A DNA stretch of 64,000 nucleotides from Kitasatospora viridis. Lineage in GTDB: Bacteria > Actinomycetota > Actinomycetes > Streptomycetales > Streptomycetaceae. Location: the NCBI RefSeq assembly GCF_007829815.1, contig NZ_VIWT01000002.1:496001-560000 (forward strand), given 5' to 3'. Numbering within the stretch: position 1 is the stretch's first letter; each line of letters begins with the position of its first letter. The notes beneath the pieces are model-generated. The model had not been told where the DNA came from and made no database searches. It saw nothing but the letters and a program-made list of their open reading frames with translations. Positions 1 through 8,983 of this stretch are shown here, in pieces. The translations under genes were made by a program, and so were the position numbers.

Positions 1-1005
1 GCGCAGGGCGCCCTGGGTGACGGCGCCGAAGCCGGTGCCCGCCAGTGCGGTGCCGGCGAACAGGGCCGGCAGGCTGTGCAGCTGAGGGCCGCTCAGGGTC
101 AGCAGGGCGCCGGGGACCAGCAGTGCGGTGCCTGCGGTGCTCACGGTGCGGGCGGGCAGCCGGCGTGCCGCCTGGACGGCGAGGCCGGCCGTGGCGGTCA
201 GGGTGAAGAAGACCAGGCCGCCGGTGGCGCGGGAGGCGTGCGGAGCGACCAGCCGGGCGAGCGAGGGGCCGAGGGAGGAGTAGAAACCTCCCAGCGCCCA
301 GGCGGCGACGACCCCGGGTGCGAGCACCCGGACGGCCGGGCGGGAGGCGGGGGCGACGGCGATGCCGGGCCGCAGCGAGCGCCACGCGCCGGCGTGCGGG
401 CGCGCCGTCTCGGCGGTGCGGAGCACCGCGGCCGCCTGCGTGGCGAACAGCAGGAGCAGCAGGAGGTACACGGTGCGGGTGGGAGCGGGGGCGAACTGCA
501 CCAGGGCGATGGCGGCCAGCACGCCGGCCGCCATGCCGGCCACCGGGGCGGTGCCGTTGGCGAGCGTCGCCCGACCGGGGCGGTCGGGGGCCTCGAAGTC
601 GAGCAGCGCCGCTCCGGCGGCACCGCTGGCCACCCCGGTGGCCAGGCCTTGCAGGATCCGGGCGGCGATCAGCGCCGTGACCCCCTGGGCGGTGGCGAAG
701 GCGGCCATCGCGACCGCTTCCGCGAGCAGCGCGCCGGCCAGGACGGGGCGCCGGCCCAGGTGGTCCGAGAGGGTGCCCGCGGTCAGCAGCGCGCCGAGCA
801 GGGCGAGCGCGTAGGCGCTGAACACGACGGTGAGCGTCATCGCCGAGAAGTGCCATTCGGCCTGGTAGAGCGCGTAGAGCGGGGTCGGGGCGCTCGACGC
901 GGCCAGCAGGCCGACCAGGACGGAGGCGTGCAGGGCGAAGGCGCCGCGGCGGCCGAGCACGGGCCGGCGACGGGGCGGGGACAGCGGGGCGACGATGCTG
1001 AGCAC
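1..1005 (-). CDS. MFS transporter, C-terminus beyond window
   Basis: Major facilitator superfamily efflux protein; 335 residues are visible and the gene runs off the left edge. I start at the GTG at 1005 (MLSIVAPLSPP) because GAGAGG lies about 6 bases upstream. Hydrophobic helices follow in the usual MFS order, and the loop after helix 2 carries the family motif A (DHLGRRP, about residue 80). It lies 76 bp downstream of a TetR gene on the same strand, with two copies of a 26-bp repeat between them, so it is probably the regulated exporter. The substrate cannot be read from sequence. Family is secure, function is inferred. Confidence 0.85.
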   Translation of the reverse strand, partial: MLSIVAPLSPPRRRPVLGRRGAFALHASVLVGLLAASSAPTPLYALYQAEWHFSAMTLTVVFSAYALALLGALLTAGTLSDHLGRRPVLAGALLAEAVAMAAFATAQGVTALIAARILQGLATGVASGAAGAALLDFEAPDRPGRATLANGTAPVAGMAAGVLAAIALVQFAPAPTRTVYLLLLLLFATQAAAVLRTAETARPHAGAWRSLRPGIAVAPASRPAVRVLAPGVVAAWALGGFYSSLGPSLARLVAPHASRATGGLVFFTLTATAGLAVQAARRLPARTVSTAGTALLVPGALLTLSGPQLHSLPALFAGTALAGTGFGAVTQGALR

Positions 1006-1020
1006 GGAGTACCTCTCATG

Positions 1021-1046
1021 CCTAAAGGCAAACGTTTTGCTTTAGG
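1021..1046. promoter_or_regulatory. probable TetR operator, proximal copy
   Basis: Near-perfect inverted repeat: CCTAAAGGCAAACG is followed by a half that reads CCTAAAGCAAAACG on the other strand. It sits 15 bp upstream of the GTG of the MFS gene. A second copy of the same 26-bp motif is at 1067-1092. Assignment to the neighbouring TetR protein is inferred from position and symmetry. Confidence 0.6.
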
Positions 1047-1066
1047 AAGAGTAGGTCTCGCGCCAC

Positions 1067-1092
1067 CCAAAACGCAAACGCTTAGCTTTTAG
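1067..1092. promoter_or_regulatory. probable TetR operator, distal copy
   Basis: Second copy of the 26-bp motif, 46 bp from the first and in the same orientation, sharing the core AAGC-AA-CGTTTGC-TTT. It overlaps the last codons and stop of the tetR gene, so the operator is embedded in the end of the regulator gene. Confidence 0.5.
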
Positions 1093-1651
1093 CCTCCAGG
1101 CCGAGCGCCGCCGCCACCAGGCGGTCGGTGTAGGCCTCCGACAGCTCCGAGGGACGGAACAGGATGCGGTACATCAGGGGGGCGACGACGACGTCCAGCA
1201 GGGCCTCCACACCGGGCACGGCCTCCCCGCGCCCGGCCGCGCGCACCCCGATGGCCGTCAACTGCTCGGCGGCGTAGTCGGAGCAGCGCACCGCGTTGCC
1301 CTGCTCGGGGTCGCCCAGCAGGGCGTCACGGACGTACGTGCGGCCCGCCGTCGAGTCCATCTCCTCTGCGAACTGCACCGCCCACGCCGCCAGGTCCGCC
1401 CGCAGACTGCCGTGGTCGGCCGGCGGACCGTCGGGGCGCAACCGCTCCACGGCCACGTCGGAGAGCAACTCCCGCAGATCCCCCCAGCGCCGGTACACGG
1501 TGGACGGCGTCACCCCCGCCCGCGCCGCGATCAGCGGCACGGTCAGGGCGTCCCGCCCCACCTCCGCCTCCAACTCGCGGACGGCCTGGTGCACGGACTG
1601 CTGGACGCGGGCACTGCGCCCGCCGGGGCGTGAGGTAGCTCGGGCACTCAT
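1082..1651 (-). CDS. TetR family transcriptional regulator
   Basis: DNA-binding repressor of 189 residues. The N-terminal HTH is clear at about residues 22-60 (LTVPLIAARAGVTPSTVYRRW), followed by a helical ligand-binding domain of the size usual for TetR proteins. It precedes the MFS exporter on the same strand; the two operator-like repeats lie between them, one overlapping the tetR stop. This suggests repression of the exporter, relieved by a small ligand that is probably the exported compound. The ATG at 1651 gives a full-length HTH. Ligand unknown. Confidence 0.88.
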   Translation of the reverse strand: MSARATSRPGGRSARVQQSVHQAVRELEAEVGRDALTVPLIAARAGVTPSTVYRRWGDLRELLSDVAVERLRPDGPPADHGSLRADLAAWAVQFAEEMDSTAGRTYVRDALLGDPEQGNAVRCSDYAAEQLTAIGVRAAGRGEAVPGVEALLDVVVAPLMYRILFRPSELSEAYTDRLVAAALGLEAKS

Positions 1652-1847
1652 GCGCCAAGCTTAACGCGAAGGAGTTGCGAACCCCGCGAGCTCTCCGCGG
1701 CAGTGCAACGCTCAGGGGCGGTCGATCAGCGGCGGAACGGCGGAGCGGTCCGCGACGTCAACGTCTTGTCGTAGGCCCTCACCACCGGCCGCCCGCCGCC
1801 GACGAAAATCCGTTGCCCCTCCGTCACTCGGTCGATAGACAGTCCGG

Positions 1848-3158
1848 ATGTCGACCCTCCTGGCCCCGCTGCGCCTTGCCCCCTTCCGACGGCTCGCCCT
1901 GGGCCGCGCCGTGGCGATGCTGGGGAACGGGGGTGCGCCGATCGCGCTCGCCTTCGCGGTGCTGCGGACCACCGGGTCGCCGACGCAACTCGGTCTGGTG
2001 GTAGCCGTGCGCTCGCTCTTCAACGTGGCGTTCGTGCTCTTCGGCGGTGTCCTCGCCGACCGGCTGCCGCGCCGCTTGGTGCTGGTCGGGTCGAGCGCGC
2101 TCAGTGCGGCCAGTCAGGGAGCGCTTGCGGCGCTCGTCCTCACTCATCACGCGACTGTCCCGTGGATCCTGGCGCTGTCGGCCTGCAACGGAGCGTTCGC
2201 CGCCTTCGCCATGCCCGCCTCCTCCGCGCTGCTGCCGCAGACCGTGCCGGACGAGCTTCGCCGCCAGGCCAACGCGCTCAACAGGATGGCGGCGAACGGC
2301 GCGATGATCGGCGGGGCCGCGCTCGGGGGTGCCGTGGTGGCCGCCGCCGGTCCGGGGTGGGGCCTGGCGATCGACGCGACGACGTTCGCCCTCTCGGGCC
2401 TGCTCTTCGCCGGCGTCCGGGTCAGGCCGACGACGGCGCTCGCCCAGGAATCCTCGCCCACGTCTGCAGGCACCGGCATGCTGCACGAACTGCGCGTCGG
2501 ATGGCAGGAGTTCGTCGCCCGGCGCTGGGTGTGGACGATCGTGGCCACGTTCTGCTTCCTCAACGCCGCATACTCGGGCGCCGTGGGGGTGTTGGGCCCG
2601 ACCATCGCCGACAAGTCCTTCGGCAGCGGTGGCTGGGGGCTGGTACTGGCCGGCGAGACCGTCGGCATGCTGGTCGGTGGCGTGCTCGGGCTGCGACTGC
2701 GTCCGCAGCGGCCGCTGCTGGTCGGGGTGGTGTGTATGGCGGGCTGCGCCCTGCTGCCCTTCGGGCTGGCCCTCGGCGTGCCGGTGGCGGTCCTGGCCGG
2801 GATGAACTTCCTGGCCGGCGTGGGCGTGGAACAGGGTGGCATCGCCTGGGAGACCTCCCTGCAGCAGGAGATCCCCGAGGACCGGCTGGCGCGCGTCTAC
2901 TCCTACGACGCGCTCGGTTCCTTCGTGGCGATCCCCCTCTCCCAGGCGGCCGTCGGCCCGCTCAGCGCCGCGATCGGCGTGCGCACGACGCTGTTCGGGG
3001 CCGCTGTGGTGATCCTCGGCTGCACGGTTGCCATGCTCGCGGTGCGCGACGTCCGCGCGCTGCGGATCAAGACCGCCGGCCCGGCCGCCAGTCCGGCCGC
3101 TGGCCCGGTATCCGCCTCGGTGTCTGCCGCGGCCTGCCAGCTTGGGGAACCCAAGTGA
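1848..3158 (+). CDS. MFS transporter (MFS_3/enterobactin-exporter-like)
   Basis: Membrane transporter of 436 residues with about 12 hydrophobic segments. Helix 2-3 loop motif A reads ADRLPRR (about residue 70). The overall pattern, LAPFRRLALGRAVAMLGNG at the start and a long central loop near residue 200, is typical of the MFS_3 group of small-molecule exporters. It is transcribed alone, divergently from the TetR gene with about 196 bp between. No regulator is adjacent other than that TetR. Substrate unknown; export of a drug or metabolite is the family expectation. Confidence 0.85.
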   Translation: MSTLLAPLRLAPFRRLALGRAVAMLGNGGAPIALAFAVLRTTGSPTQLGLVVAVRSLFNVAFVLFGGVLADRLPRRLVLVGSSALSAASQGALAALVLTHHATVPWILALSACNGAFAAFAMPASSALLPQTVPDELRRQANALNRMAANGAMIGGAALGGAVVAAAGPGWGLAIDATTFALSGLLFAGVRVRPTTALAQESSPTSAGTGMLHELRVGWQEFVARRWVWTIVATFCFLNAAYSGAVGVLGPTIADKSFGSGGWGLVLAGETVGMLVGGVLGLRLRPQRPLLVGVVCMAGCALLPFGLALGVPVAVLAGMNFLAGVGVEQGGIAWETSLQQEIPEDRLARVYSYDALGSFVAIPLSQAAVGPLSAAIGVRTTLFGAAVVILGCTVAMLAVRDVRALRIKTAGPAASPAAGPVSASVSAAACQLGEPK

Positions 3159-3376
3159 GCATGTCTGGTCAACACCTGAGCGGCGGGTGGGGAATCCGAA
3201 GAGCCTCATCACCCCGCCTTGCTCGCGTTGGACCATTCACGGCAGGCACCGTGGGGGTCGCTGCGCGGCGTCTCAGTCTACTGCTTCCTGCTCCAGTGCC
3301 CCAGCCGCCTTCCCGCCGACGATGGTGCGATGGCGTGGGCCCTCCTACGCGCATCCTCGAAGGCGGCCTCGACGCA

Positions 3377-3607
3377 GTGAACCAGCTCGTCGCTCAGGCG
3401 CGTCGCGGCAACTCCCATCGTATGAATGGCAGGCCGTCACGAGTCCTCCGCGACGCGGCGCTGCCGCCCCGGGATGCGCCGCGATCCCGTTTCTCCGTCA
3501 CGATCGACGACGTCGCCGTCGACGGGACGTTCCCCGCTGCGGAGTTCGCGGAACGCGTCAGGGCTTGGGCGGCCGCGACGGTCGACGCGTGGAGTCGCGG
3601 CACGTGA
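3377..3607 (+). CDS. small hypothetical protein or gene remnant
   Basis: Reading frame of 76 codons from a GTG at 3377. The C-terminal half (RSRFSVTIDDVAVDGTFPAA and following) has a balanced composition like a real protein, while the first half is arginine-rich and noise-like, so this may be the 3' remnant of a longer gene. It ends 20 bp before the next gene, which would fit an operon. The preceding 3159-3376 holds nothing I can support. Confidence 0.3.
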   Translation: MNQLVAQARRGNSHRMNGRPSRVLRDAALPPRDAPRSRFSVTIDDVAVDGTFPAAEFAERVRAWAAATVDAWSRGT

Positions 3608-3627
3608 CCGAAAGGCAGTAGGCGATC

Positions 3628-4200
3628 ATGGCAACCATGACGGAGACAACTGGACCGGAGCCGCTGGGCATATGTGTCGTGGCGAACGTCGCTGAGGAGA
3701 CCAGCCACGGCGAAGGCGGGCTGGAGATCCGTCAGGGGCTGCGGCACTTCGCGCCGAGGGCGAAGGTGTGGATCGCGCCGCCGGCCTGGGGCGACGGGGG
3801 TGAGCGCGTCATCGTGGCGGGGCGTCATCGGGGGAACAGCCGCCGGTACATGCGGATCGTGATCGAGAGCCGGTTCCTGGTGAACTTTCGGGTTCGCGCC
3901 GTGTACAGCCCGGCGCTGGTGCGCGCGTTGACACAGCTCGATCCCGGTGAGGAGCAGGAGTTCGGTGCTCGCTGTTTGTGGCCGCCGGAGCAGGCGGAGG
4001 GCTGGGCGCGGTCCCGGAACGCGCCGACGATGGAGGCCCGGGTGGACGGCCAGCGTGATCGGGTCCACCTGGTCACGGATCCGCCGCCCATGGAGCTGCG
4101 GCTCGACGGTGTCACCTACTACCTGGCCCACTTCAGCGCCGGGGGTGCCCGCTACTCGGCCGAGCCGCCGCCGGTGGAGCCGTCGCCGACGGGCGGCTGA
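3628..4200 (+). CDS. hypothetical protein, 190 aa
   Basis: No family recognised. It is a soluble acidic protein without signal peptide or membrane segment; a basic stretch (RHRGNSRRYMRIVIESRFLVN) lies near residue 70 and the C-terminus is proline-rich. The ATG at 3628 is chosen because the protein reads convincingly from there. Its last 49 bp overlap the end of the oppositely transcribed DUF2637 gene, so the two genes are convergent and interlocked. The small frame ending at 3607 may be co-transcribed. Function unknown. Confidence 0.65.
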   Translation: MATMTETTGPEPLGICVVANVAEETSHGEGGLEIRQGLRHFAPRAKVWIAPPAWGDGGERVIVAGRHRGNSRRYMRIVIESRFLVNFRVRAVYSPALVRALTQLDPGEEQEFGARCLWPPEQAEGWARSRNAPTMEARVDGQRDRVHLVTDPPPMELRLDGVTYYLAHFSAGGARYSAEPPPVEPSPTGG

Positions 4201-4868
4201 CCGCCTGCCCGAGCCGCCGTGCCCGACTCCTCGTCGAGCGCGGCCCAGACCTTGCGGACGAAGCTCGGGCTCCGGTGCGCCCAGCGGGCGGTCTCGCGTT
4301 GGGTGAGGCCGTCGCGGTGGCCCTGGAGGATGCGGGCGCGGGCCTCGTCAGGATCCGCAGGAGGGGCGGGGTGCGCACCCGGGTGCTCGGGTGCGGTGCG
4401 CAGCCGTGTGCGGACCTGCGCACTGGGCGGTGGCGGTGCGGTGTGCAGGTGTGCGCTCTGTTCCAGGGTGAGGAGTTGGCGGTGCCAAGCAGGGCCGGCC
4501 TCGCCGAGGACCAGGAGCAGTGCGGGGGCGATGAGGTGGACGAGGACGCCGACGGGGTCGCGGGTGAGTGCGGCGTCGGCGGTGTTGACGAAGACCGAGC
4601 AGGCGCCGGTGAGCCAGCGGAAGGCGGTGGGCCAGTGGCCGCCGGAGGTGCCGTGGCGGGCGAGGGTGGCGTCGGCCTGGAGGGCCATCACGAAGGCGGT
4701 GTCGATGCTGGCGGCGAGCACCCAGCCGGACCACTGCCAGCGCGAGTGGGCGCCGATGAACTGTGCGCCGGTCATCGCGGAGAAGGTGGTGACCGCACCG
4801 ATCAGCACCCAGGTGCCGGTGGTGAGGGTGCGCGCGGTGCGCAGGAGTTGGGGGTGGGGGAGGCTCAC
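4152..4868 (-). CDS. DUF2637-type membrane protein of conjugation cluster
   Basis: Protein of 238 residues. Four hydrophobic helices fill the first ~130 residues (TWVLIGAVTTFSAMTGAQF onward), a pattern I associate with DUF2637 proteins found in actinomycete integrative elements. The C-terminal half is a soluble proline-rich tail with an HTH-like stretch (LTQRETARWAHRSPSFVRKV) near residue 200. The GTG at 4868 is chosen because it overlaps the stop of the upstream hydrolase gene as GTGA, which indicates translational coupling. It is the last gene of the secretion-like operon; a DNA-contacting membrane role is inference. Confidence 0.65.
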   Translation of the reverse strand: MSLPHPQLLRTARTLTTGTWVLIGAVTTFSAMTGAQFIGAHSRWQWSGWVLAASIDTAFVMALQADATLARHGTSGGHWPTAFRWLTGACSVFVNTADAALTRDPVGVLVHLIAPALLLVLGEAGPAWHRQLLTLEQSAHLHTAPPPPSAQVRTRLRTAPEHPGAHPAPPADPDEARARILQGHRDGLTQRETARWAHRSPSFVRKVWAALDEESGTAARAGGQPPVGDGSTGGGSAE

Positions 4869-5854
4869 GGTGCTCCAGGGGGTGCGGGGCGGGTGGCGCC
4901 GAGGTAGTGGTCGTGGGGCCGGCGGAACGGCTCGACGCGCACCACGGCGCCGGTGTGGGGTGCGTCGATCATCTGGCCGGCGCCGAGGTAGAGGCCGACG
5001 TGGGTGGCGTCGTGGACCGAGGGGCCGTAGAAGACCAGGTCGCCGGGGAGCGGTGGGTCGACGGCGGGTAGGTGGGGGGTGTCGTCGTACTGGTCCTGGG
5101 CGACGCGGGGCAGCGGGACGCCGGCGGCGGCGTAGGCGGCCTGGACGAGGCCGGAGCAGTCGTAGCCGTGGCCGGGGTCGCCGGTGCCGCCCCACTCGTA
5201 GGGGGTGCCGAGCTTGGTGCGGGCGAAGGCGATCGCGGTGGCGGCGGCGGGCGTGGGCGGGCGGGAGGGCGGTTGCAGGGCGGGGCGGCCGGCGTAGTCG
5301 GCGGCCTGGGCGAGGACTTCGGCGACGTAGGAGTCGGAGTGGTTGTAGGCGTGGAGGGCGCCGTGCAGGTCCTGGGGCGCGCCGTTGCGGCAGAGCATCC
5401 GGGCGGCGGCGTAGACGGCGTCGGTCGGATCCCACGGGGTGGGCGGGGCGGCGCCGCCGGGCGGGACGGGGAGTGCGTAGTCGGGGAAGGTGTCGGGCAT
5501 GAACTGCATCGGGCCGACGGCTCCGGCGCTGGAGACCAGGCTGGGCGCGCGGCCGTGGTCGGTCTCCACCTCGCCGATGCCGGCCAGCACCGGCCACGGC
5601 AGGCCGGGGCAGCTGGGCGCGGCTTGCTGGTAGAGCGTCAGCATCGGGGGCGGGATGTCGGCGCGGGCGGTGCTGCTGGGCGGTGACGAGAACAGGCCGC
5701 CGGTCAGCGTGGCGAGGACGGCAGTGGCGGCCGCGGTGACCAGGGCCACGGCGCCGAGGCAGCCGGCGCCGAGCGCCGCGCCGGCCCGGGCAGCGGTCAG
5801 GGGCGGGGCCGGGCGGGGTGCCCGGGGCTGAGCGGGTGCGGGGCCGGGCTGCAC
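4865..5854 (-). CDS. lytic transglycosylase plus NlpC/P60 endopeptidase (VirB1-like)
   Basis: Bifunctional wall hydrolase of about 329 residues. One membrane segment near the N-terminus (residues ~22-50) is followed by an SLT-type lytic transglycosylase domain (LAGIGEVETDHGRAPS with catalytic Glu, then GAVGPMQFMPDTF), then an NlpC/P60 domain with catalytic Cys in YDCSGLVQAAY and His in THVGLYLG. Such two-domain enzymes open peptidoglycan for conjugation machines in Gram-positive bacteria. The GTG at 5854 overlaps the preceding gene by 58 bp and keeps the membrane anchor. The stop overlaps the next start as GTGA. Start position is moderately certain. Confidence 0.85.
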   Translation of the reverse strand: MQPGPAPAQPRAPRPAPPLTAARAGAALGAGCLGAVALVTAAATAVLATLTGGLFSSPPSSTARADIPPPMLTLYQQAAPSCPGLPWPVLAGIGEVETDHGRAPSLVSSAGAVGPMQFMPDTFPDYALPVPPGGAAPPTPWDPTDAVYAAARMLCRNGAPQDLHGALHAYNHSDSYVAEVLAQAADYAGRPALQPPSRPPTPAAATAIAFARTKLGTPYEWGGTGDPGHGYDCSGLVQAAYAAAGVPLPRVAQDQYDDTPHLPAVDPPLPGDLVFYGPSVHDATHVGLYLGAGQMIDAPHTGAVVRVEPFRRPHDHYLGATRPAPPGAP

Positions 5855-6750
5855 GCGCGGTCCGCACCCTCGGCGAGTGCGGCGGTGCTGGGTCGGCGCT
5901 CGGTGGGCCAGCCGTTTGGCAGCTCGACCAGCGCCAGGCGTCGGCCGGTGCCGCCGACGGGCAGCCAGGCGGCGTCGGCGGGGGAGAGCGGCTGGTCGCG
6001 GGCGAAGGTCGCCACCGCGAGCCGGTCCAGCGTCGGGTGCGCGGTGAACCGCTGGTGCAGGTTGACCTCGCGCCGACCGCTGTGCAGGCTGAACAGCACC
6101 AGCGGCCGACTGCGGGTGGCGATCGCGAGCTGGGCGAAGTCGTCGAGTTTGCGGGCGAGTTGGGTCAGCGGCTCGGAGCCGGTGTCGTGTTCGAGGAAGT
6201 ACGAGGCCGAGCTGGTCGGGGTCGCGCTGGTGCCGTAGGCGTCCGGCCGGGCGAGGTCGCCCCACTGCTCCCGGCAGCGCCGCTCGGACCACCAGGTGCT
6301 CAAGTGGGCGGCCGTGGTGGACCGCTGGGCGAGCACGCTGAAGAAGTCGGCCACCCCGAGGTCGTGGACCAGGGTGGGTGAGAAGGCGATCCGGCTCGGC
6401 GTGTCGGGCCGCCAGCCGAGCGCGCCGGGCGTGGTGGCCAGCCGGGCGGCCAGCAGCGCGGCGCCGGTACGGCCGAGCGTGTAGTGCATCGGCGCGGAGC
6501 CGAGGGGGAGTTGGGGGCGGAAGGTGGTCAGCAGGTCGAGCGAGACCAGCGTCCTCAGCCGCCGGGTCGCCGAGCGGCGGGAGGTGCGCAGCAGCTGGGC
6601 GATGTGGGTGCTGGTCAGCACGGAGTGCTCCAGCAGCATGTCCAGCAGCCACAGGTCCCGCTCGGTCAGGCGTGCGGCCAGGGTGTGGAGTGGGCGCTGG
6701 CGTCGGGTGGGTGCGGGGATGCGCGGGCCGGTGATCGGAAGTCGGCTCAT
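5797..6750 (-). CDS. replication-relaxation family protein
   Basis: Protein of 317 residues with a winged-helix DNA-binding region at residues ~28-75 (LTERDLWLLDMLLEHSVLTS, then QLLRTSRRSATRRLRTL) and a long middle domain containing LVHDLGVADFF and an E-R-R motif near residue 160. This matches the replication-relaxation family, found next to conjugation ATPases in actinomycete elements and often proposed to act in plasmid-type replication or transfer. It starts 7 bp after the coupling ATPase gene and its end overlaps the hydrolase gene, so it is within the operon. The exact activity is not established by sequence. Confidence 0.8.
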   Translation of the reverse strand: MSRLPITGPRIPAPTRRQRPLHTLAARLTERDLWLLDMLLEHSVLTSTHIAQLLRTSRRSATRRLRTLVSLDLLTTFRPQLPLGSAPMHYTLGRTGAALLAARLATTPGALGWRPDTPSRIAFSPTLVHDLGVADFFSVLAQRSTTAAHLSTWWSERRCREQWGDLARPDAYGTSATPTSSASYFLEHDTGSEPLTQLARKLDDFAQLAIATRSRPLVLFSLHSGRREVNLHQRFTAHPTLDRLAVATFARDQPLSPADAAWLPVGGTGRRLALVELPNGWPTERRPSTAALAEGADRACSPAPHPLSPGHPARPRP

Positions 6751-6757
6751 GGCGGGC

Positions 6758-8983
6758 TCACTTTCCCTTCTCTGGGCCGAAGTTGGCGCGGGATGCGTGC
6801 CGGACCCGGTCGGCCAGGCCCGGGACCGGCGGGGGCAGCGCGGTGGTGCGCAGGGTGAAGGCGGGCGTGGTGGTGGCGTCGACGACGAGCCGGGCGGCGG
6901 CCTGGTAGCGGCCCAGGTGGGCGAGGTCGTGGGCGGCCAGGTGCGGGCGGGTGTGGCGTTCCAGGTCGCGGGCGTCGTCGGGGGAGGCGGCGAAGGTGAT
7001 CTTGTTGCGGGCGTTGGCGGCGATGCCCTCGCGCAGGTCGCGCGGGAGTTGACCGAGGTTCTGGTGGGCGAGCACGTAGGCGAGCCGGTAGGCGCGGGCC
7101 TCGGCGAGCATGTCCTCCAGCGGGTAGGGCAGGTTGAGGAAGTGCTGCGCCTCGTCCAGGTACAGCACCGCGTCGCGGCGGGTGTGTTCGGCCTGACTGG
7201 CCCGGCGGGTGGCGGCCTGCCAGGCCTTGGCGACGATGAACGACCCGTAGAGGCCGGCGGTCTCCTGGCCGAGCGCGCCCTTGGGCAGGCGCACCAGGGC
7301 GACGCCGCCGTCGAGCACGGCGCCGAGGTCGAAGGTGGAGGGCCCGGAGGCGACGGACTGCTGGACGAAGGGGCGCAGCAGGAAGGCGCGCAGCTTGTTC
7401 ATCAGCGGGGCGGTGGTCGCGGCGCGGGCCGGGTCGGACAGCTCGTCGTACCAGGTCCAGAATCCGCGCAGCATGCGGTCGTTGACGCCGCGTGAGATCC
7501 GGCGCCGGTAGGCCGAGTCGGTGAGCAGCAGCGGGACGTCGGCGAGCGTGACGGTGACTCCGGCGGTGCTGGAGGTCATCAGGCTCAGGCAGGACGCCCG
7601 CAGCAGGTCGTCGGTTCGCGGACCCCAGGAGGAGGAGAAGATCCGCTGGAAGATGCCGACCAGGTTGTCGACCGCCGTGTCCACCTCGCCCTCCAGGACG
7701 TTGAGGCGCGGCGGCAGGCCGTGGTCGTCCGGGTCGATCAGCACGGTCCGCTCCAGCGCCGCCTCGGGCAGCCGGTCGAGCAGGTCGAGGACCAGGTCGC
7801 CCTTGGGGTCGACTACCAGGGTGCCGCGCCCGGCCCGGACGTCGGCGAGGATCATCCCGGCCAGCAGGGTCGACTTGCCGGACCCGGTCGAGCCGAGGAC
7901 GTGCGTGTGGTACCTGCCGTCGGGGACGGCGAGGCCGACCGGGCGGGCGGGGCCGGCATCGGCGATGCCGAGCGGCCGCACGGACGGGCCCTGGCAGGGG
8001 ATCACCGGGACGGGCTGCACCGACCGGGCCCCGGCCCGCTGCACGCCGGGAGTGGTCGCGTCGGTCGGCAGGTGGGCGACGGCGGCGAGCTCGGGAACGG
8101 ACAACAGGTCGCCCCGCAGCGGGAACCGGCGCTCACCCACCGCACCGACCGGCTGCCGGAGCCGGCGCCGCACGTACCAGTTGCGCCCGGCGTGCACCGC
8201 GAACGCCGAGGCGATGGCGTGCGCCCGGATGGTGGCGCGCGACGGCGCCTGCGGGCCCGCCACCACCGCGACGCAGTACCGGACGGCGGTCTCCCACTGC
8301 GGTCCGGCGAACTTCGCCAGGGCGGAGCGGAGTTCGCCGCCCTGCTCGGGATCGCGGCCGCCCCTCGGGGATCGGCCGGGACCGCCGCCGAGACGGTGCA
8401 ACTGGTGCTTGGCGCGGCGCACCCGGCGGGCGGCCGCGGGCCGCGCGAGCACGCTCACCGTGACCTGCGCCCCGTCACCGGCACCGAGCCCCGCGCCGAG
8501 CAGCGCGCGCAGCGGATCGCTGCCGTGCGAGGTCTTCAACGGCAGCGCCTCCGGCCGGGCCAGCCGCAACTCGCCGCCCACCGCCACCAGCCGCCCCTCC
8601 TCGGCGGCGGCCGGCTCCTCGCGCCGCACCTGCGCGCCCGGCCAGGCCGACTCGACGGCCTGGCGCAGCAGGGCCGGCGGGATCGCGCGGGGAGCCCAGA
8701 GCCGAACCGTGAGCCCGGCCGAGGTGAAGCGGTACTCGAAGGCCAGGTGCGGCTGACCCTTCGTCAGCCGCTGCCACCAGGGCCGGACCAGGCCGCCGAG
8801 GTGCCCCCAGAACTGCTCGGCCGACCCGGCCTCCACGCTCGGCGGCACCAGGATCACGGTGGCGACCCCATCAGCCGTGAGCCTGCGCTGCCTGCTGCGG
8901 TACAGCCACCAGCGCAGTCCGACAGCGCCCAGCAGCGCGGGCCAGAGCACCCCGGCACAGATCAGCACGACGGGCAGAGTCAC
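6758..8983 (-). CDS. VirD4/TraD-like coupling ATPase
   Basis: Protein of 741 residues. Hydrophobic N-terminus (residues ~1-28), then a long variable region, then an AAA motor: Walker A GSTGSGKS at about residue 366, WVDPKGD-like strand (VVDPKGD) soon after, Walker B LYLDEAQHF near 608. Sequence order fits the T4SS coupling protein/TraD-TraG ATPases that recruit DNA to the transfer channel. The GTG at 8983 has GGGAGG 5 bases upstream and overlaps the VirB4-like stop as GTGA. Located at the membrane by inference. No relaxase was found nearby, so the cargo is uncertain. Confidence 0.88.
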   Translation of the reverse strand: MTLPVVLICAGVLWPALLGAVGLRWWLYRSRQRRLTADGVATVILVPPSVEAGSAEQFWGHLGGLVRPWWQRLTKGQPHLAFEYRFTSAGLTVRLWAPRAIPPALLRQAVESAWPGAQVRREEPAAAEEGRLVAVGGELRLARPEALPLKTSHGSDPLRALLGAGLGAGDGAQVTVSVLARPAAARRVRRAKHQLHRLGGGPGRSPRGGRDPEQGGELRSALAKFAGPQWETAVRYCVAVVAGPQAPSRATIRAHAIASAFAVHAGRNWYVRRRLRQPVGAVGERRFPLRGDLLSVPELAAVAHLPTDATTPGVQRAGARSVQPVPVIPCQGPSVRPLGIADAGPARPVGLAVPDGRYHTHVLGSTGSGKSTLLAGMILADVRAGRGTLVVDPKGDLVLDLLDRLPEAALERTVLIDPDDHGLPPRLNVLEGEVDTAVDNLVGIFQRIFSSSWGPRTDDLLRASCLSLMTSSTAGVTVTLADVPLLLTDSAYRRRISRGVNDRMLRGFWTWYDELSDPARAATTAPLMNKLRAFLLRPFVQQSVASGPSTFDLGAVLDGGVALVRLPKGALGQETAGLYGSFIVAKAWQAATRRASQAEHTRRDAVLYLDEAQHFLNLPYPLEDMLAEARAYRLAYVLAHQNLGQLPRDLREGIAANARNKITFAASPDDARDLERHTRPHLAAHDLAHLGRYQAAARLVVDATTTPAFTLRTTALPPPVPGLADRVRHASRANFGPEKGK

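Noticed and set aside
3159-3376. Extension of the small gene ending at 3607 upstream
   Set aside because: Frames are arginine-rich shadows of the transporter region with no consistent protein character.
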